From Parelaphostrongylus tenuis (taxonomy: Eukaryota; Nematoda; Chromadorea; Rhabditida; Metastrongylidae): DNA of 64,000 nucleotides. The notes under the pieces were generated by a model, which saw nothing but the letters and a program-made list of their open reading frames with translations, was not told the origin of the DNA and did not search any database. Location: contig JAHQIW010003861.1 in assembly GCA_019055375.1 (NCBI GenBank), forward strand, positions 248,001 through 312,000, in the 5' to 3' direction. Below are positions 45,460 to 57,909 of this stretch, one piece after another; the stretch's first letter is position 1, and the number at the start of each line of letters is the position of its first letter. Both the position numbers and the translations under genes were made by a program.

Positions 45460-47930
45460 ATGACGAAAATCATGTAAAAAAGAGTTCAGCAATCTCGTGT
45501 GCAGCTTTTGAGGAAGAAAACTGCGAAACATTGGGACTTGAAATAGTGAGGACCGATATGCATATTACCAGGAACACTTAACGTGCTAGTTGAACTCATC
45601 TCAAATCGAACAAGTTCGATTAGCGATAGAATTAGATGGAAAAGATGCTCAAAAAAGATGCAAGTTGTGACTGTGAGAAATTTTTACTTTGCCTTACTTT
45701 GGTAAACTGTATAAAAATGAATATGAATGGGCTCTCTAAAGAGAATATTTATTCTCCAAAATATACATTAGCGCCGCTATCCTCTTAGATCTATTCTGTT
45801 ATTACAGCCAATAAAGGGGTGAAAGGAAAGATTTGGAATCATCAAACATTACTGACATTACTGAAATTGAGTTAATAATAAGCTTAGGAAAACATTCAAA
45901 TTATGAAATAGTTAAATGCGATCCTCTGAGATTTCTGAAAAATTTCCAATGCTGCAGTTTCTTAGGAAGGAAATGCAGAGCGAGAGCTTCATGGTGTAGC
46001 GCCAACTTGCCCTGTCCCAGAAGGATATAGGCGTGGTTTTAGTCCATTACCCATACATGTAATTCCAAATTTTTCCCATGTATTATCATTTTTGCAGTTA
46101 TACTTCACATTCAACCGTACCGTTAGAAATGATTTGAACAGTGAATAGAAATCACAATATTATGCAAAGCCTAAATACAAGTATTGCGGGAAGAATTATC
46201 ACATATGACTGTGGCACTTTTCTCGTTTATTTCAGTGTCTAGCGTATTGCTCCACTTTTAATGCGAAATTTATGTCTTTGTCGTCACATTATTGTCATTT
46301 CTAAGCGCAATTTGCTCTTAACATCATTATTTCAATACTCCTATTATGAGGTAATTTTCGTCGAATAATTTTCCGAATGACGTGGTAAATTGCAGTTTTT
46401 TTGAGCAGCATTTCTTTGGAGCAGTGCAATATTACAAATTCACAAGAACGCTGAGAGACCTTCGAAAAACGGGCCTGACGTGGTTTCGAACTCGCGATGT
46501 TACTATTTCGGTGGCCTCACTTGGTTCTCCATTGCACAAGCTCTTTTGCTCTCTCTGGCTTTCTCTCAGCCTATACGGCGGATGTAAGCGTTTAAAACAT
46601 CAGCAAGGTTGATTCGGGGTGCACAAAACATTACATGCCTTAATTATTAAGCTGAATCCTTGACTGAAAGTGCAATCTTTCTACTCTATTTGTCTATTTC
46701 ACTTATAACACAGAGGATGATGTGGAACATAATCACAACATAACGAAAACATAACCATAACCATAAGCAACTTTTGTGGTTATGTTTCACATCGTATCCT
46801 GCTGTTAGAAATGAATTAGGCACAAACACGAATCCGAAGGATTGCGGTTTGAATAGCATATTCTCGTTATAACGATACAGTAATTCGCAGATATCATCTG
46901 TATTACCGATAATCTACCACATACCTTCGTCCTCATGGCATTGCAAAAGTTTCTTAAGAGGTTTCTCTCGTTCAAGGTGTGACATGAAGATCGCATTCCT
47001 GCGGTGATGCTTTCAACTGTACTATTTGAAAAATGACGGCGTACTCAGAGTATACATGGCCAAGTCGTTTGATTTTCAGAGCTTCACGACGAAAACTCAG
47101 ACTCTAGTTGGCTCAGGGGACCTTGCTGATGAATTGAATCTTTGCTGTCCATTGTAGTTCAGCACCTATGAATAATGTGAACTGATAAGCATCAGAAAGA
47201 TTTCCAATGAAGATTTCTAATACAATGATATATCGTTATATGGAAACATGTTGCCCCGTGGTTAGAGGCCGTAGTACTCACATGGCCACTAAAAACTCGA
47301 ACCTGTGCCCACGACAAAGCAAGCCATTATGCGTATAAAGAGCTCATAATATTACTAGACAAGTGTCAAAATCATAAAATGATTTGAGATCTTAGCTTAT
47401 CAAGCGTTGCTGAATTGATGGCATACCTTACCAATGCATCAGAGTTCTGATTATTAATGGTGATATTGAGTGATAGACTCTTCTAAATACTGACTTGCTG
47501 CATTAGTAAGCTTTCGCAAATGACTGCGATCAGGTTTTCATTCAATCACCTTTACGATGCTTAATAAAGCCCAGTACACTTTCAAAAGATTCGCAATGTT
47601 CTTTTCTCTTTGAATGTTCTATGATGACTAAGCGTGGTTTGTACAACGAAATAGTCGTGTTGTAACGTTCCAGTCCTTCAGATTTAGTGACCCGCGATTT
47701 TGTGAAGCACAGGGACGTTTTTAACTGACTAGCATGAAACGTTATGCTACTAATTTTACGGATTCCTATCTTAATGAAATGTTGTTCAAGAACTACTGTA
47801 ATGCACTGAATTGCCATGAAATGATATGGATATTTGTCTCCTTGGCTATCACTTGTCTGACTTGAACACAAATCAACATATTCTTGAGTGCATAAATTTC
47901 ATAGTGTCTAAAGTGCTCATACGCCACATA
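45460..47930. other. no gene recognised
   Basis: Short frames only. A tRNA-like B-box phrase sits at 46478-46500 and a SINE family 2 head fragment (CCCGTGGTTAGAGGCCG) at 47254. Confidence 0.35.
46711..46800. repeat. hairpin-forming inverted repeat
   Basis: AGGATGATGTGGAACATAAT CACAA is matched in reverse by TTGTGGTTATGTTTCACATCGTATCCT around a loop with CATAACCATAACCATAA repeats. The stem is about 25 bp with a few mismatches. Confidence 0.6.
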
Positions 47931-47934
47931 TAAA

Positions 47935-48425
47935 CAGTTTTCAGCAGATACTGTCCTTCAATTTTGGCTTTCAAAGCCATTTCCGAAGCTCTTTAGACTT
48001 TCTTGAGCTCTTGCGAGTTGAATAATAAAAACGATAAATTCAATAAATTTGGTCGCTCCATAAGTTTTGGTCGTCAACTTCATCGAACGATCCATATCAG
48101 CGGCCTTTCAATAAGTGTTGCATTGATGGGGAAAAGGCTAAAGTCGGATGGAGCGCAATCTGGACTGTAGGCGGGATGCGGCAAAACCTCAACTACGTCC
48201 AATTCATCAAAGTTTTCTTTGGTCTTTTTTCAGTGTGCGAATTGGCACTGTCTTGCTGCATTAAATTGCGCTTTCAGTTGACCAAAGCCGGGTACTTCTT
48301 CATAGGAGGAATGACGAAGACATATAATATCTAGGCCTTCAGTGAGATTCAGTGAGATTGTCCCACATGAGAAACTGCATTATTTTTGCAAGAAAATGCA
48401 CAGTTGAAGGATATTAAAATGATGC
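47935..48425 (-). mobile_element. mariner transposase relic
   Basis: The minus strand reads QQDSANSHTEK and, by frameshift, KKTKENFDELDVVEVLPHPA and AYSPDCAPSDFSLF near 48170-48290, followed by SMQHLLKGR and SFDEVDDQNLW. The PHPAYSPD-x-APSD block is diagnostic of mariner catalytic domains. Stops and at least two frame changes are present. Confidence 0.75.
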
Positions 48426-48519
48426 AATTCTAATCACTCCTGCTCAATTTATTTGGTGTTCATTTCTCAAGTGCGAAAACTAATGGAACAAGCAAATATC
48501 ACTTCACCGTGCCTAAAGG

Positions 48520-48775
48520 ATAAAAAAGGATAAAGCTCTCGGCGTTGATCAATCCCTGTGCGATGCGCCATGCATTCGTCTACAATTTACTTCGTATGAA
48601 ATAATAGAATGCATATTCGGCCATTACAATGACTCACGGTGACCTCCTGCTGTATCGAGTCAGTGCTTTACCGACTCCGAGGGGATGGATAGCTTGGCGA
48701 ACCATGAGTTCGAGATCGAACCATTAACCTCGCGTGCAACGCAGAACACCTCTTACCACTGCGCCACTTGCGTTT
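48520..48775 (-). mobile_element. SINE-like family 2
   Basis: The minus strand runs from GTGGCGCAGTGGTAAGAGGTG to the tail TTGATCAACGCCGAGAGC, with the TCGGTAAAG joint deleted relative to the 19.0 kb copy. Confidence 0.6.
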
Positions 48776-48779
48776 ACCG

Positions 48780-50320
48780 CGCCTACTGATTACTAATTAC
48801 TGAACAAATGCGGGTTTCAAGGAACTTTTTGATTTTGCGCCAATGGTCGGCCAGCCAAGAAAATTGATAGAGATCGCCGATCTGATGAGATACAACAAAA
48901 TCGTTTTATGCTAGTCCAACCACAACTATGGTAGTAATCATGCTACAAAAGTTACTGATGATTTGACTATCATGCACGGGCATAAGAAAAGTTGTTAAGC
49001 CAATGATCAATGCAGTTGTCCGCCGTGTTAATCATTCCTGCCGGCGTAAATACGCACTCGCTCCGAAGAACTCTGTGAGTTTTGCTTGGAATATCCAACC
49101 TGAAGATGGTCTTACAAAAATTATTAGGTGGTTCATCAGTGGATACACATCTTCCTTGATCTATGCGATTCAGTCTCTAGAATGCTATTCAACAACTTTA
49201 GTGCTACGCATCTAATAAAGATGAGGCCTCACAAATCCTATCACATTCCCTATACCGTGTTCAAGTGTTCAAGAATACCAATCCGTCTTGGTTATAATAT
49301 CTAATTAGTAAGTGCACGCGGTAGATCGTCAGAGTCATCACAATGTTGTGGCAAATATTTATGCAGACTTTCGCAAAGCGAGCTGTCTTCTTGAGGCATT
49401 AATGGCCATGCTGTCAAAGCAACTCATCGCTCAAAAGCCTGATTTCTCGTCTTTCTCTTGATGGTCTTCTTGGGACATTTTTATTATTTCGAGAGCCACG
49501 GTTGCGGTCTGTGAGAAATATCGTGGTCCCATGTGGCAATAAGCTGGAAGCATGCGTGGTCGTCAATAACCTGCTGACTCCGCTACGCAATTGTTATGCC
49601 AGCAATTTTCACTTTAATAAAATTTGTATTATAAAGTTGGCCTCTCGCTTTGAAAGTTAAAAGCTAAAAGCAGACAGGATTTTCGTACTAACCGAAAATT
49701 TTAGTTGACACATCTTTGGTTGCAGAATTTAATTCAACAATTCTTCACCAAAGAGTACTATAATTTAAAGTGAATAGGAGCAAACGGATAAAAGATGTAA
49801 CCTGCAAACAGAAGAAGTTTGAACAAGGACGATCTTTATAAAGTGATAGAAAGACGATTCTTAATATTTGAGATCTTTTAGTGCGCATAAGAGAGCTGAG
49901 TGGTGAGCAAAAATTCGACTTAGACGGGGGTTGAACCCTCGTTACACCTATACCGGGGAGTGTGCTAAAAAAATTTAACGATCATAGCACAGTATAAGAA
50001 GGTACAATGACACAAGAGCATCTCGTACATGTGCTCAAGTGGTTTGGATATTTTTGATTGTTTTGATAATGAACGACAGCTACGGACAATTATGATCCAT
50101 CAGGGGTGATGGTTCGCCAAAAAGACATGGAAATCGCTGTCAACATAAACGTTTTTGGGAACAGCAGCCATTCCAGTGCCGGATCAATTTCTTCGCTGAT
50201 GTTAAAATACTTATGTCGAGTAAATGACGTTATTATCGAAGGTCACCTAAGACTTTTTAGTTTGACTGTATCTCAGACACCTAGCAATCAATTATTCTAA
50301 GACCTTGTTTAACATTCACT
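48780..50320. other. no firm gene; one possible exon
   Basis: 49002-49073 (MINAVVRRVNHSCRRKYALA...) ends at a strong GTGAGT donor but has only a weak acceptor and no partner. A diverged tRNA-like unit (minus) lies at 49905-49970. Confidence 0.3.
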
Positions 50321-50324
50321 ATAG

Positions 50325-50870
50325 TTAGATAGAATGTTTCAAGCCCTTCAAGAGGTCTTGTATATATCTCTCCTAATAGACGTACGCTTCGGCCTTCTCG
50401 CACGCCTCATCAGTACCACATCTGTTCACCACTAAAATTGATAGCTGTGACGCCGATCATCTATCACTCCATGTCAAGTGAAAAGATCACTTGATGTTGT
50501 GGTCTAGAGCGACTTCAGTCGATGGCTCAATGCTGGTGAGAGAGACATATAGCACTACTTTCCAATTATCTGTCTTGGGACCTCATTCAGAATCCAGTGC
50601 AGTCTCATCGATTGCTTCAAGTCTTTCAAGAAGTCTGGTATATTTACTTAGTACAAACTCTGGCAATCTAGACCGCGACATGGAATGATCATTTCACTTG
50701 ACGCGGAGAGGTATATGTTCGACTCTGTTACCATTACTTGTAGGGATGGGCCGAAAGGCATGCAGTACTGATGAGGCTTGCGAGTAAACTGAAATATCGT
50801 CTATTACTAGCGATGCCATATATCAAGCCATTGGAAAGCCTGAAACATTCTATCAGACTATATTTCAATG
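50325..50870. mobile_element. TIR element (family E)
   Basis: The left arm (TAGATAGAATGTTTCAAGCC ... CACGCCTCATCAGTACC ... TCAAGTGAAAAGATCA) is matched in reverse by the right arm 50690-50870. Arms exceed 150 nt. No coding potential was seen; it is a non-autonomous element. Confidence 0.6.
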
Positions 50871-50984
50871 TAGTTGTGATTGCATTTTAGATGGTACACT
50901 GCTGTAAAATGATAAAACATTAAGCCTAAATGAGTAGTAAACATTGTAAATAGAAGTATTTCAGCTTTTATAATTATAGAAAGA

Positions 50985-51115
50985 TAGTCTATAGAATATT
51001 CAAGCCCTTCAGAGGTCCGATATGGCATGATAAATGAAGCGTCTGTAAACTAAACATGCCATAGCAGACGTCTGAAAGGCATAAAGCACTCTATCATGTT
51101 ATATTGAATATTTGA
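50985..51115. mobile_element. short MITE-like palindrome (family E)
   Basis: ATAGAATATTCAAGCCCTTC ... GATATGGCATG on the left is complementary to CATGCCATAGCAGACG ... TTATATTGAA on the right. It is a 130-nt miniature of the neighbouring 50325-50870 element. Confidence 0.55.
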
Positions 51116-51119
51116 ACGA

Positions 51120-52200
51120 GGTCTCAAACATAGTCGATGGAAGGAATTGCTATATGTTTCTTTTTTCATAAAAGCATTATACTCGGAAAGAATCGCTCAA
51201 AGAGTTTTTGGATTGAAAGGGTTTCAAGGTGCCAATAACATGAAATCAAACCGAGAAAGTAGAACACTACCGGTAAATCTTTGTCAGCTCATAGAAAAGA
51301 CAAACAAAAGCGGGTTTGTTGTTTCACTATGCAAGAAAATATCTAAAATTTCCATCTGTAAGAGGACTGACATTTTTTGAAAAATCTGGATATGGACTGC
51401 TTTCGTCAAATAATAATAATAAAATTTAATGCGCTTCAAAAATGCAATCAGGTGAGCGACAACTGTTTTCTGTACTCAAGAATCCAAAAAGTGACTGCAG
51501 GCAACGTGAGAGATTTTCAGCTCAGAAATTACATCAGTTGGGAGGTGAACTTTACAAGCTGCAACGAAACAGAGAACGACATCTAAAAAGATAAAAAAAT
51601 AATTGAAGGCAGTGTTCAGCAGAATTTAATCAATGCACCGACATCTGAGTGTAATCTTTTGTTTATTTGACTAAGATGAAAAGCCCCTCGACCAACATGG
51701 AAACCAGCGTGAAACTCTTGATATTTTTTTGAAATCATCTTCCGCACTGTTCCTCTTTCTCGATAATTCATGCCACTTATGTCTGTCTGCCGAAAGGAGT
51801 AGCCAGGTTTGAGATTGAAGTGAAAGTGACTTTGACAGAGCAGTCGACGACGCAGCAGTTGCTGGTCGTTTTGATGTGCTCAAGCGCTATGCTGGTACTT
51901 GGAATGCCCGGATTTTCATGTGTGTTGGCCATCTGGCATTCTTTCTGCAACGTTGTTGTTGTTGTTGTTGTTGTTGATACTGTTGGTGACAAGTGCTTGC
52001 TTGAGAAACACATTGTCACAGTGAAAGAGGTGTGCCGCACTTGACGACCGACTACAAATCACAATCTTACTCTTTATAATGAGAAGTATTCAACACACAA
52101 AGACGCAAGGAGCCAGTGAAAATCTTTACGACTTCAATGAGCCCAGTTGCGTTGTATAACACATATTTGATAGAGTTTGCATGATGATATGAATAGTTAA
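51120..52200. other. ambiguous open stretch around the GTT microsatellite
   Basis: On the minus strand 51600-52040 several frames are open. One reads HFHFNLKPGYSFRQTDISGM and continues to a stop near 51620. No family recognised. Confidence 0.3.
51952..51976. repeat. GTT microsatellite
   Basis: About eight GTT units. In the minus frame they give a poly-Thr run inside an open frame 51777-52040, and in another frame poly-Asn. All frames are open nearby, so coding status is unclear. Confidence 0.7.
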
Positions 52201-52204
52201 TGCA

Positions 52205-52500
52205 ATATAAATGTGGCGCTGTGGTTAGAGTGCTTTGCAGCGCACACAAGGTCGATGGTTCGATGTCGCGCTTATCGTTCACCAACCCAGTCATCCATTT
52301 GGGCTTGGTAAATTGGTACCAGACTGGTCTAGGACTTGTCTGGGAGAATAAGCAGCACTGATCTGATACCGCGAGATGTCACCGCAAGTCATTGTAAAGG
52401 CCACATACGCATTTAGTGACCTCAAACGAAGCAATAAATTGAAGAGGAATGCACGGTGCGTTCCTCAGAGATATGAACGCCGAGAGCTTTATCCTTAATT
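52205..52500 (+). mobile_element. SINE-like family 2
   Basis: GTGGCGCTGTGGTTAGAGTGC, GATGGTTCGATGTCGC, AATTGGTACCAGACTGGTC and GAACGCCGAGAGCTTTATCC appear in order. Confidence 0.65.
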
Positions 52501-55500
52501 TTTTGAATACATGTCAAACAAGAGCTTTGATTTTTATCCCCTTCTTCTTTCCCTTCAAGATTTATTCAGGTCTTGGTTCAAATGTGTGAAGCTCAGGCTA
52601 ACTTGCTGCACTAGGAGAGCAGTTATCGAACGGCACTGCGGGAAAAGTAGTGTGCAATTTTGATGAACGACGTGTCTTCTATTCGTTTTGTCACAAAGAA
52701 AAAAGGGTGAAGCATTTAACCTCGATCTCTCCTTAAGTGGTGGACCATCATTTGGCTTCATCAAATATCATTAGAAGTGGTAGAATGCGAATGTGGCTTA
52801 TATAACGTCATACGGCAGATTAGTAATCTAACACGCCAGTACTGCTACCCTTCCAGACATCTCTAGTATAGATATGCCGGCCATAAAATCATGAAAGTTT
52901 TAAGCAGGCCTAGGTGTGAGATCGACCAGCGACCACGTATGTATTGAAAAGAATTTAACGTGCACCACATATCTATGCGATTACTATGGTACTGACAAAC
53001 GCTAATCATGATAGATACAGAACTAGACATAATACTTATGAATGAAAAGATTAAAAGAATCTTCGAAGGAAATTCGAAAGCTCGCGATGCTCAGTAGAAA
53101 ATAAAAAAGCGGCGCAGCATTGTTTGACCGTAACAACAAAAGCCGACTTCACCTGATCCACTCAATGACAGCCTAGTTCGGCTGATTGCCACCTCTCGTT
53201 GTGATGGAAAGCTATCAATTTCTAAAAGGAAACCATATATTCGGAGTGGGAAAACGATTTATTGCATTGATACAATTTTGTACAACTTCTCAAAACATAT
53301 GTCCTTGAACCTATTTACTTCCACCTATACAAGGAAATGACAGCGCACTGGTTAATGATTCACGCTATCAGACACCAAGGTTCGTTCACTTAGTCCAAGT
53401 AATCTCCACAGTCCGCATGAAAGCGTCTCAGCTCGATATTACCATGGTAAGAAGATTCGTCTCAATCAGTATACAATTAAATTAATATACATGACAAAGT
53501 TCCCAAGCAGGTGCCAAAACAGCAAGAGGAGTGTTTGAGCACTTTTGGGAAGCGTGAATGCGAGGAAACGAATCACATGCGAAAATGTACAAATCTGGGA
53601 AGTGAAATGTAATACTTGGTCATGTAAAAACGCTTTTATGCGATAAATCGTCTTCGAGTATTGCAATATGTTCATACTTTCTGCTGTGCCTGTTCCGTAG
53701 AGAAATTGCACAGAGCATCCGTAAATTTGAGCGGAAGCTGTTTACCCCTATAATGCAGCTATAAAGAGACGTTGTGAAAGAGGCAGTCATGCTAATGGTC
53801 TCTCATATTATATTCCACCCGGCTACTGCTTTTACATGATATCATGTTATCAGATTATCACATTGCTACCGCTCTTACTGATATGTTTTTCCTTAATCAA
53901 TACATATATTAATACTTGTTAAAAGAGAATTTGAAGACAGATGACAGTGTTAGAGAGGACACTTGTGTCTGTAATATCCTCACGAAAAACGGTCACGCAT
54001 CTTTTTCCACTGAGATTGAAAAGGGGAAGCAAAAATTGAAATCTACTCATTGCATGAATAGGTTAGGAGTTACGAGAGCAAAACAGCGGTGTGAAAAATG
54101 CATCACGAAAGCCGAAAACATGCTGGTGTTCTGGATAAGAGGACATATTCCCACTTAATCAGTTTCGTGGATAGAAGTACTCTGTGGGTTAAAGAATCAC
54201 CCGGCTCTGTTCCTTCGATTAGATCCAAAATACAGCACTTAAATGTCCTGCGTTAAACAATCGCAAACATTAGGGGTGACGTCGAACGGATATCACGTTG
54301 ATTGTAATCAGGCGTTCTTTCGAAGACATGTGTTCTTTCGAAGACATGTGATGTGAGGACTTCTTTCTCGGAACAAAGACATGCATTATGTAGGGCATTT
54401 TTCAAAGTGATGAGAGTCTGCTCGGAAAAACCTGTGTAGTAAAAATATGACTCAGGGCATATTGACAAAGTATCTACACATCGCTGCTCTGATTTCAAAA
54501 AAGAATTTGAAAAACAAGTTTTGTAGAAAAAGTCTTGACTAGAAGAAAAGATTATTGGTTGATACTTGACATAGTGCAATGTTTCATTACCAGTATATGG
54601 GACTATAGGAGGAAGGCATTCAATCTCTACTTACCAAATAGTCGCAGATCATTGACTATGATGATGATTAAATTGCTGACCATCTGATTTTTTCAAATTA
54701 ATAGCATTCAAATCAGCAACTGTTAACAAGGTAATGAGGCGGAAGAAGTTTTCGGGCAGCGTAACAGAGAAAATGAGATTTTGATGCTTTTAGTGTAGAT
54801 ATAGCAAGTGCTCAGAGTGCAACACTTTTCACGTTAGAGTCATCTACAAAAAGAAACATAAAATATATCTAAGAATAAATTTCGCATTTTGTTCCAAAAC
54901 TTAAGTTCAGAATGAACAAATCTGTGGATTCTCCGGATAATTCTAGTTTCCGAGTATAATCAACTATGGAAAACGCAAAAAGCAAAGATAATATAGGGCT
55001 TCAACCGAAATTTATGCAAAAGAAAATACTTAGAAAACAGCCTGATGATATCAAGTTTGTCACCTGTTATTTCCGGTACTTTAACTCAAAATGATAAGAG
55101 TTGCAACGTAGAAGAATCAACGACACTTCACTCTTGACAAACTTTCCTTAATAGATGGGAAATAGCATAACTCACACCTTATAAGCCAAAAAAATTTATA
55201 GGCTAAACAAGTTTTGGCATTTTGTGTAGTGAGAAACAAACGTGGAAGATGAGTTAGCAATATGAGCGAACCGAGAAAAAATGAAAAAATGAAGAATTTT
55301 CCCGCACAACCTAATCATAATGGGCTTTGAGGAGCGGTATGTATGATTGTTCAAGTGATCTGAGAAACAGGCATACTCAAAATGTGTTTAAGTGAACAGA
55401 TTTGCTGTGAGTATTCATTAACTTGTGTTCAAGGGCATTCGACGAAATGAAAACGACAAATGGTGTCAGCAAAAGGCGGCTTGTCATGTTATTATCCAAC

Positions 55501-56245
55501 ACCGATGCATCATCTAGCCTTCACTCGCCTTATCCCTGTTGCTTGCGTCAAATGAAACGTTCTTAACGTTAGCAAAACGATTTTGAGTAGAACAATTAAG
55601 ATTTATAGATGAGTTAGAGGGGCTTGAAGAAGCTCATATAGCACATAAAAGATCGATGTTCATGCGCGGAAATTTCTCCAACCTATAAGAGAGATCAGAG
55701 TAGGAGAAAAACAGATATTAGCTCACACACGAGCCTCTCTCAAATTTTGCTGGAAGCTTTCTGTGAAGGAAGCTGTAGATTTCACGCTGAATACTTTAAC
55801 ATAGAGAAAAGTCCATCTTCCATTTTTGCTTGGAATATTGAAAACAGCTCGAAACTCTAGCGAAAACGACCTCGAGATCTTTAGTCCTCTAATCATAAGA
55901 TGTCACGGCGATGAGAGCGCAACGTTATCCCGGTGGCAGTTGCTGACGGATGACTTGACGGCTGAAGAACCTTGGGAAGTGTCAAGTGCTGTGGATGTGA
56001 GCACATGCTAAGGGTGCAGAGCACCAAGAGCACATTTAGAGACACTCAAGAATTTATGATACTATGTGCCATGAGGAAATACATCATTGAATGTGACAGC
56101 GAATAGAGGGAATGAAAGATCCTCAGACTATAAGGCAAATTTGGAAGACCTAATTTTTCAGCGGTCAGTGGTGTTTTTAATAAAAAAGAAGCATTAATCA
56201 AAATTCTCTCAGTTAATCGCGTATTGCGGTGGTACGATGTTGCAA
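52500..56245. other. no gene recognised
   Basis: Frames up to 108 codons. An 18-nt unit is duplicated in tandem at 54314-54349 (GTTCTTTCGAAGACATGT). A family 1 tail lies at 53505-53610. Nothing else. Confidence 0.4.
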
Positions 56246-56247
56246 TG

Positions 56248-56466
56248 AACCCAATAATGTAGAGTGGTGTGCAAAAACATTTGCATCAGCCGGGATTCCA
56301 ACCCAGATCTCACTCTTTCCGGGAGCGCGTGCTGAACCGTTGCAGTACTGTGCAGTGCACTGCGGTAGTAGTGGACCGGTTCAGCACGCGCTCCCGGAAA
56401 GAGTGAGATCTGTGTTGTCCCGGCTGACGCAAATGTTTTCGCACACCACTCTACATTATTGGGTTT
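56248..56466. repeat. second head-to-head SINE family 3 palindrome
   Basis: Arms 56248-56341 and 56372-56466 pair almost perfectly (AATAATGTAGAGTGGTGTGC facing its complement; CGGGAGCGCGTGCTGAACCG likewise) around a 30-nt spacer. The same family and geometry occur at 18.1-18.4 kb. Confidence 0.65.
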
Positions 56467-56469
56467 ATA

Positions 56470-57640
56470 GAAATATTAATTACCGCTATTTCTTGGCTCA
56501 GCTCCAGCAGATGTTGATTTGGACGACGGACAACGTCATTAATCCACCGCTCAAACAGTGGACCTATCCCAGCATCTCATTAATATGTTCTAAAAGTTCA
56601 TAGATAAGAGCGGTTTAATTTTTGGAAAAAAAAGACGGACAAGCACTCGCGCTGTTTGGTGAAATATTTTTCAAGAAAAAAGTACCTAACTGAGGAGGGA
56701 AAAAAGGACAAAAATCAAGAAGAGAGAAATCAGAACTGACAAATTTCCCTTTAAAAAATGTATTCACGAGTCTATTTTCCAGCACAGATCGCTCTTGTCT
56801 ATGGGTTTCCAAGGTAATTTGATTCAACTCATTGTTTCAGCTTTCATGAAATATCATGGGAACATTTTTGAGAGGAAAATGATGAGGTAATTCTTGCTCA
56901 ATTCTGATAAGCTTTACCTGTCAACATGTTTATAATGTTACGTGACATTGCGTACTGCGCTTTTCTCAGCACATATTCCATTCAGTTCAGTGTCTTGTAA
57001 TCATCAATTACATTAACTACCAAAGGTCCTCGAGTATGCGTCTAAGCTCAATTTCCTCCTGAGACTTCATCTACTTCACAAATACCACAATGCCGTTAGC
57101 TTTCTAATTCTTCATTGGAAGCAATTATCTGCCTTTGTGGTTCGGAGAAGTTTTTCTCGAACAAGTCCTACATAAGAGAAGGCTTGATTCTTCGGGAATG
57201 CGTCGGACCCACATATTACACGACATCTATAACAACCACTGCGTTTATTACTGCTTGTTTGACTACGTCGGAGATTATTGAGCAAAGACGCGCAATAAAT
57301 CAGAATTTAAGCGCAGAGCCTCTTGGGACGCAATGTTTGGAAAACTTGCAAGCGAAGCAGAAAGGAAGAATTTTCCCTCTCATAATTGCTGAGAATTATA
57401 TTTTGCCACGAGTGAGGACAAAATTTAGCTGAACCGAGTTCTAAATGGCATCGCTCTAATCTCAGCAGCAATATTAGTGGTCAAAAAATATGGCCTTACT
57501 CATTCTCGGCATTCGATTTTGATTTATATTTACATAACCAAAGTCATTTATTCCACTCATGTTGATCTCATGAGAACGGGGCGAATGCGACCAAAAAAGA
57601 AACATTTGTTCGCAAGCTTCTCATATATAGCTATAGAAAG
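56470..57640. other. no gene recognised
   Basis: A 105-codon frame at 57115-57432 has no motif or splice support. Confidence 0.4.
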
Positions 57641-57644
57641 GCTA

Positions 57645-57705
57645 AAAGGGGGATTAAGCTCTCGGCGTTGATCAATCTGTAAGGGATGCCACATGCATTC
57701 GTTTT
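57645..57705 (-). repeat. SINE family 2 tail fragment
   Basis: The minus strand has ATGCATGTGGCATCCCTTAC followed by TTGATCAACGCCGAGAGC. It joins the mariner relic 57690-57905 and shows one insertion into the other or a deletion between them. Confidence 0.45.
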
Positions 57706-57905
57706 CGACGCAAAGTTCGAAACTGTAGGAAACAGCTTGGAGGATCGACCGCGCTCGAATCATCCACAGAAAGTTCAGCACCAAGCTGTTCCTAAGACGG
57801 TCGAAGATAATTCCTTGATGACATGCCAAATGCTAGCCGAAGAGTTTGATAGTTTGTTCAAAATCATCGCGAGCATTCTGCAGGATCTGCGTAAGGTCTG
57901 AAAAC
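57690..57905 (+). mobile_element. mariner transposase N-terminal relic
   Basis: An uninterrupted frame reads NSLEDRPRSNHPQKVQHQAV, then VEDNSLMTCQMLAEEFD and IASILQDLRKV-stop. SLEDRPRSxxP is the usual link between the two helix-turn-helix units of mariner transposases. Only this part is kept. It abuts a fragment of SINE family 2. Confidence 0.65.
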
Positions 57906-57909
57906 GTAT

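Noticed and set aside
49002..49073. Possible exon with His-Ser-Cys and basic residues
   Set aside because: The donor is strong but the acceptor is weak, and no partner exon or recognised domain was found.
51777..52040. 87-codon frame with poly-Thr
   Set aside because: The run comes from a GTT microsatellite, other frames are equally open, and no family match was found.
54314..54349. 18-nt direct repeat in an open frame, looking like a peptide repeat
   Set aside because: Only two units, in a frame without other support.
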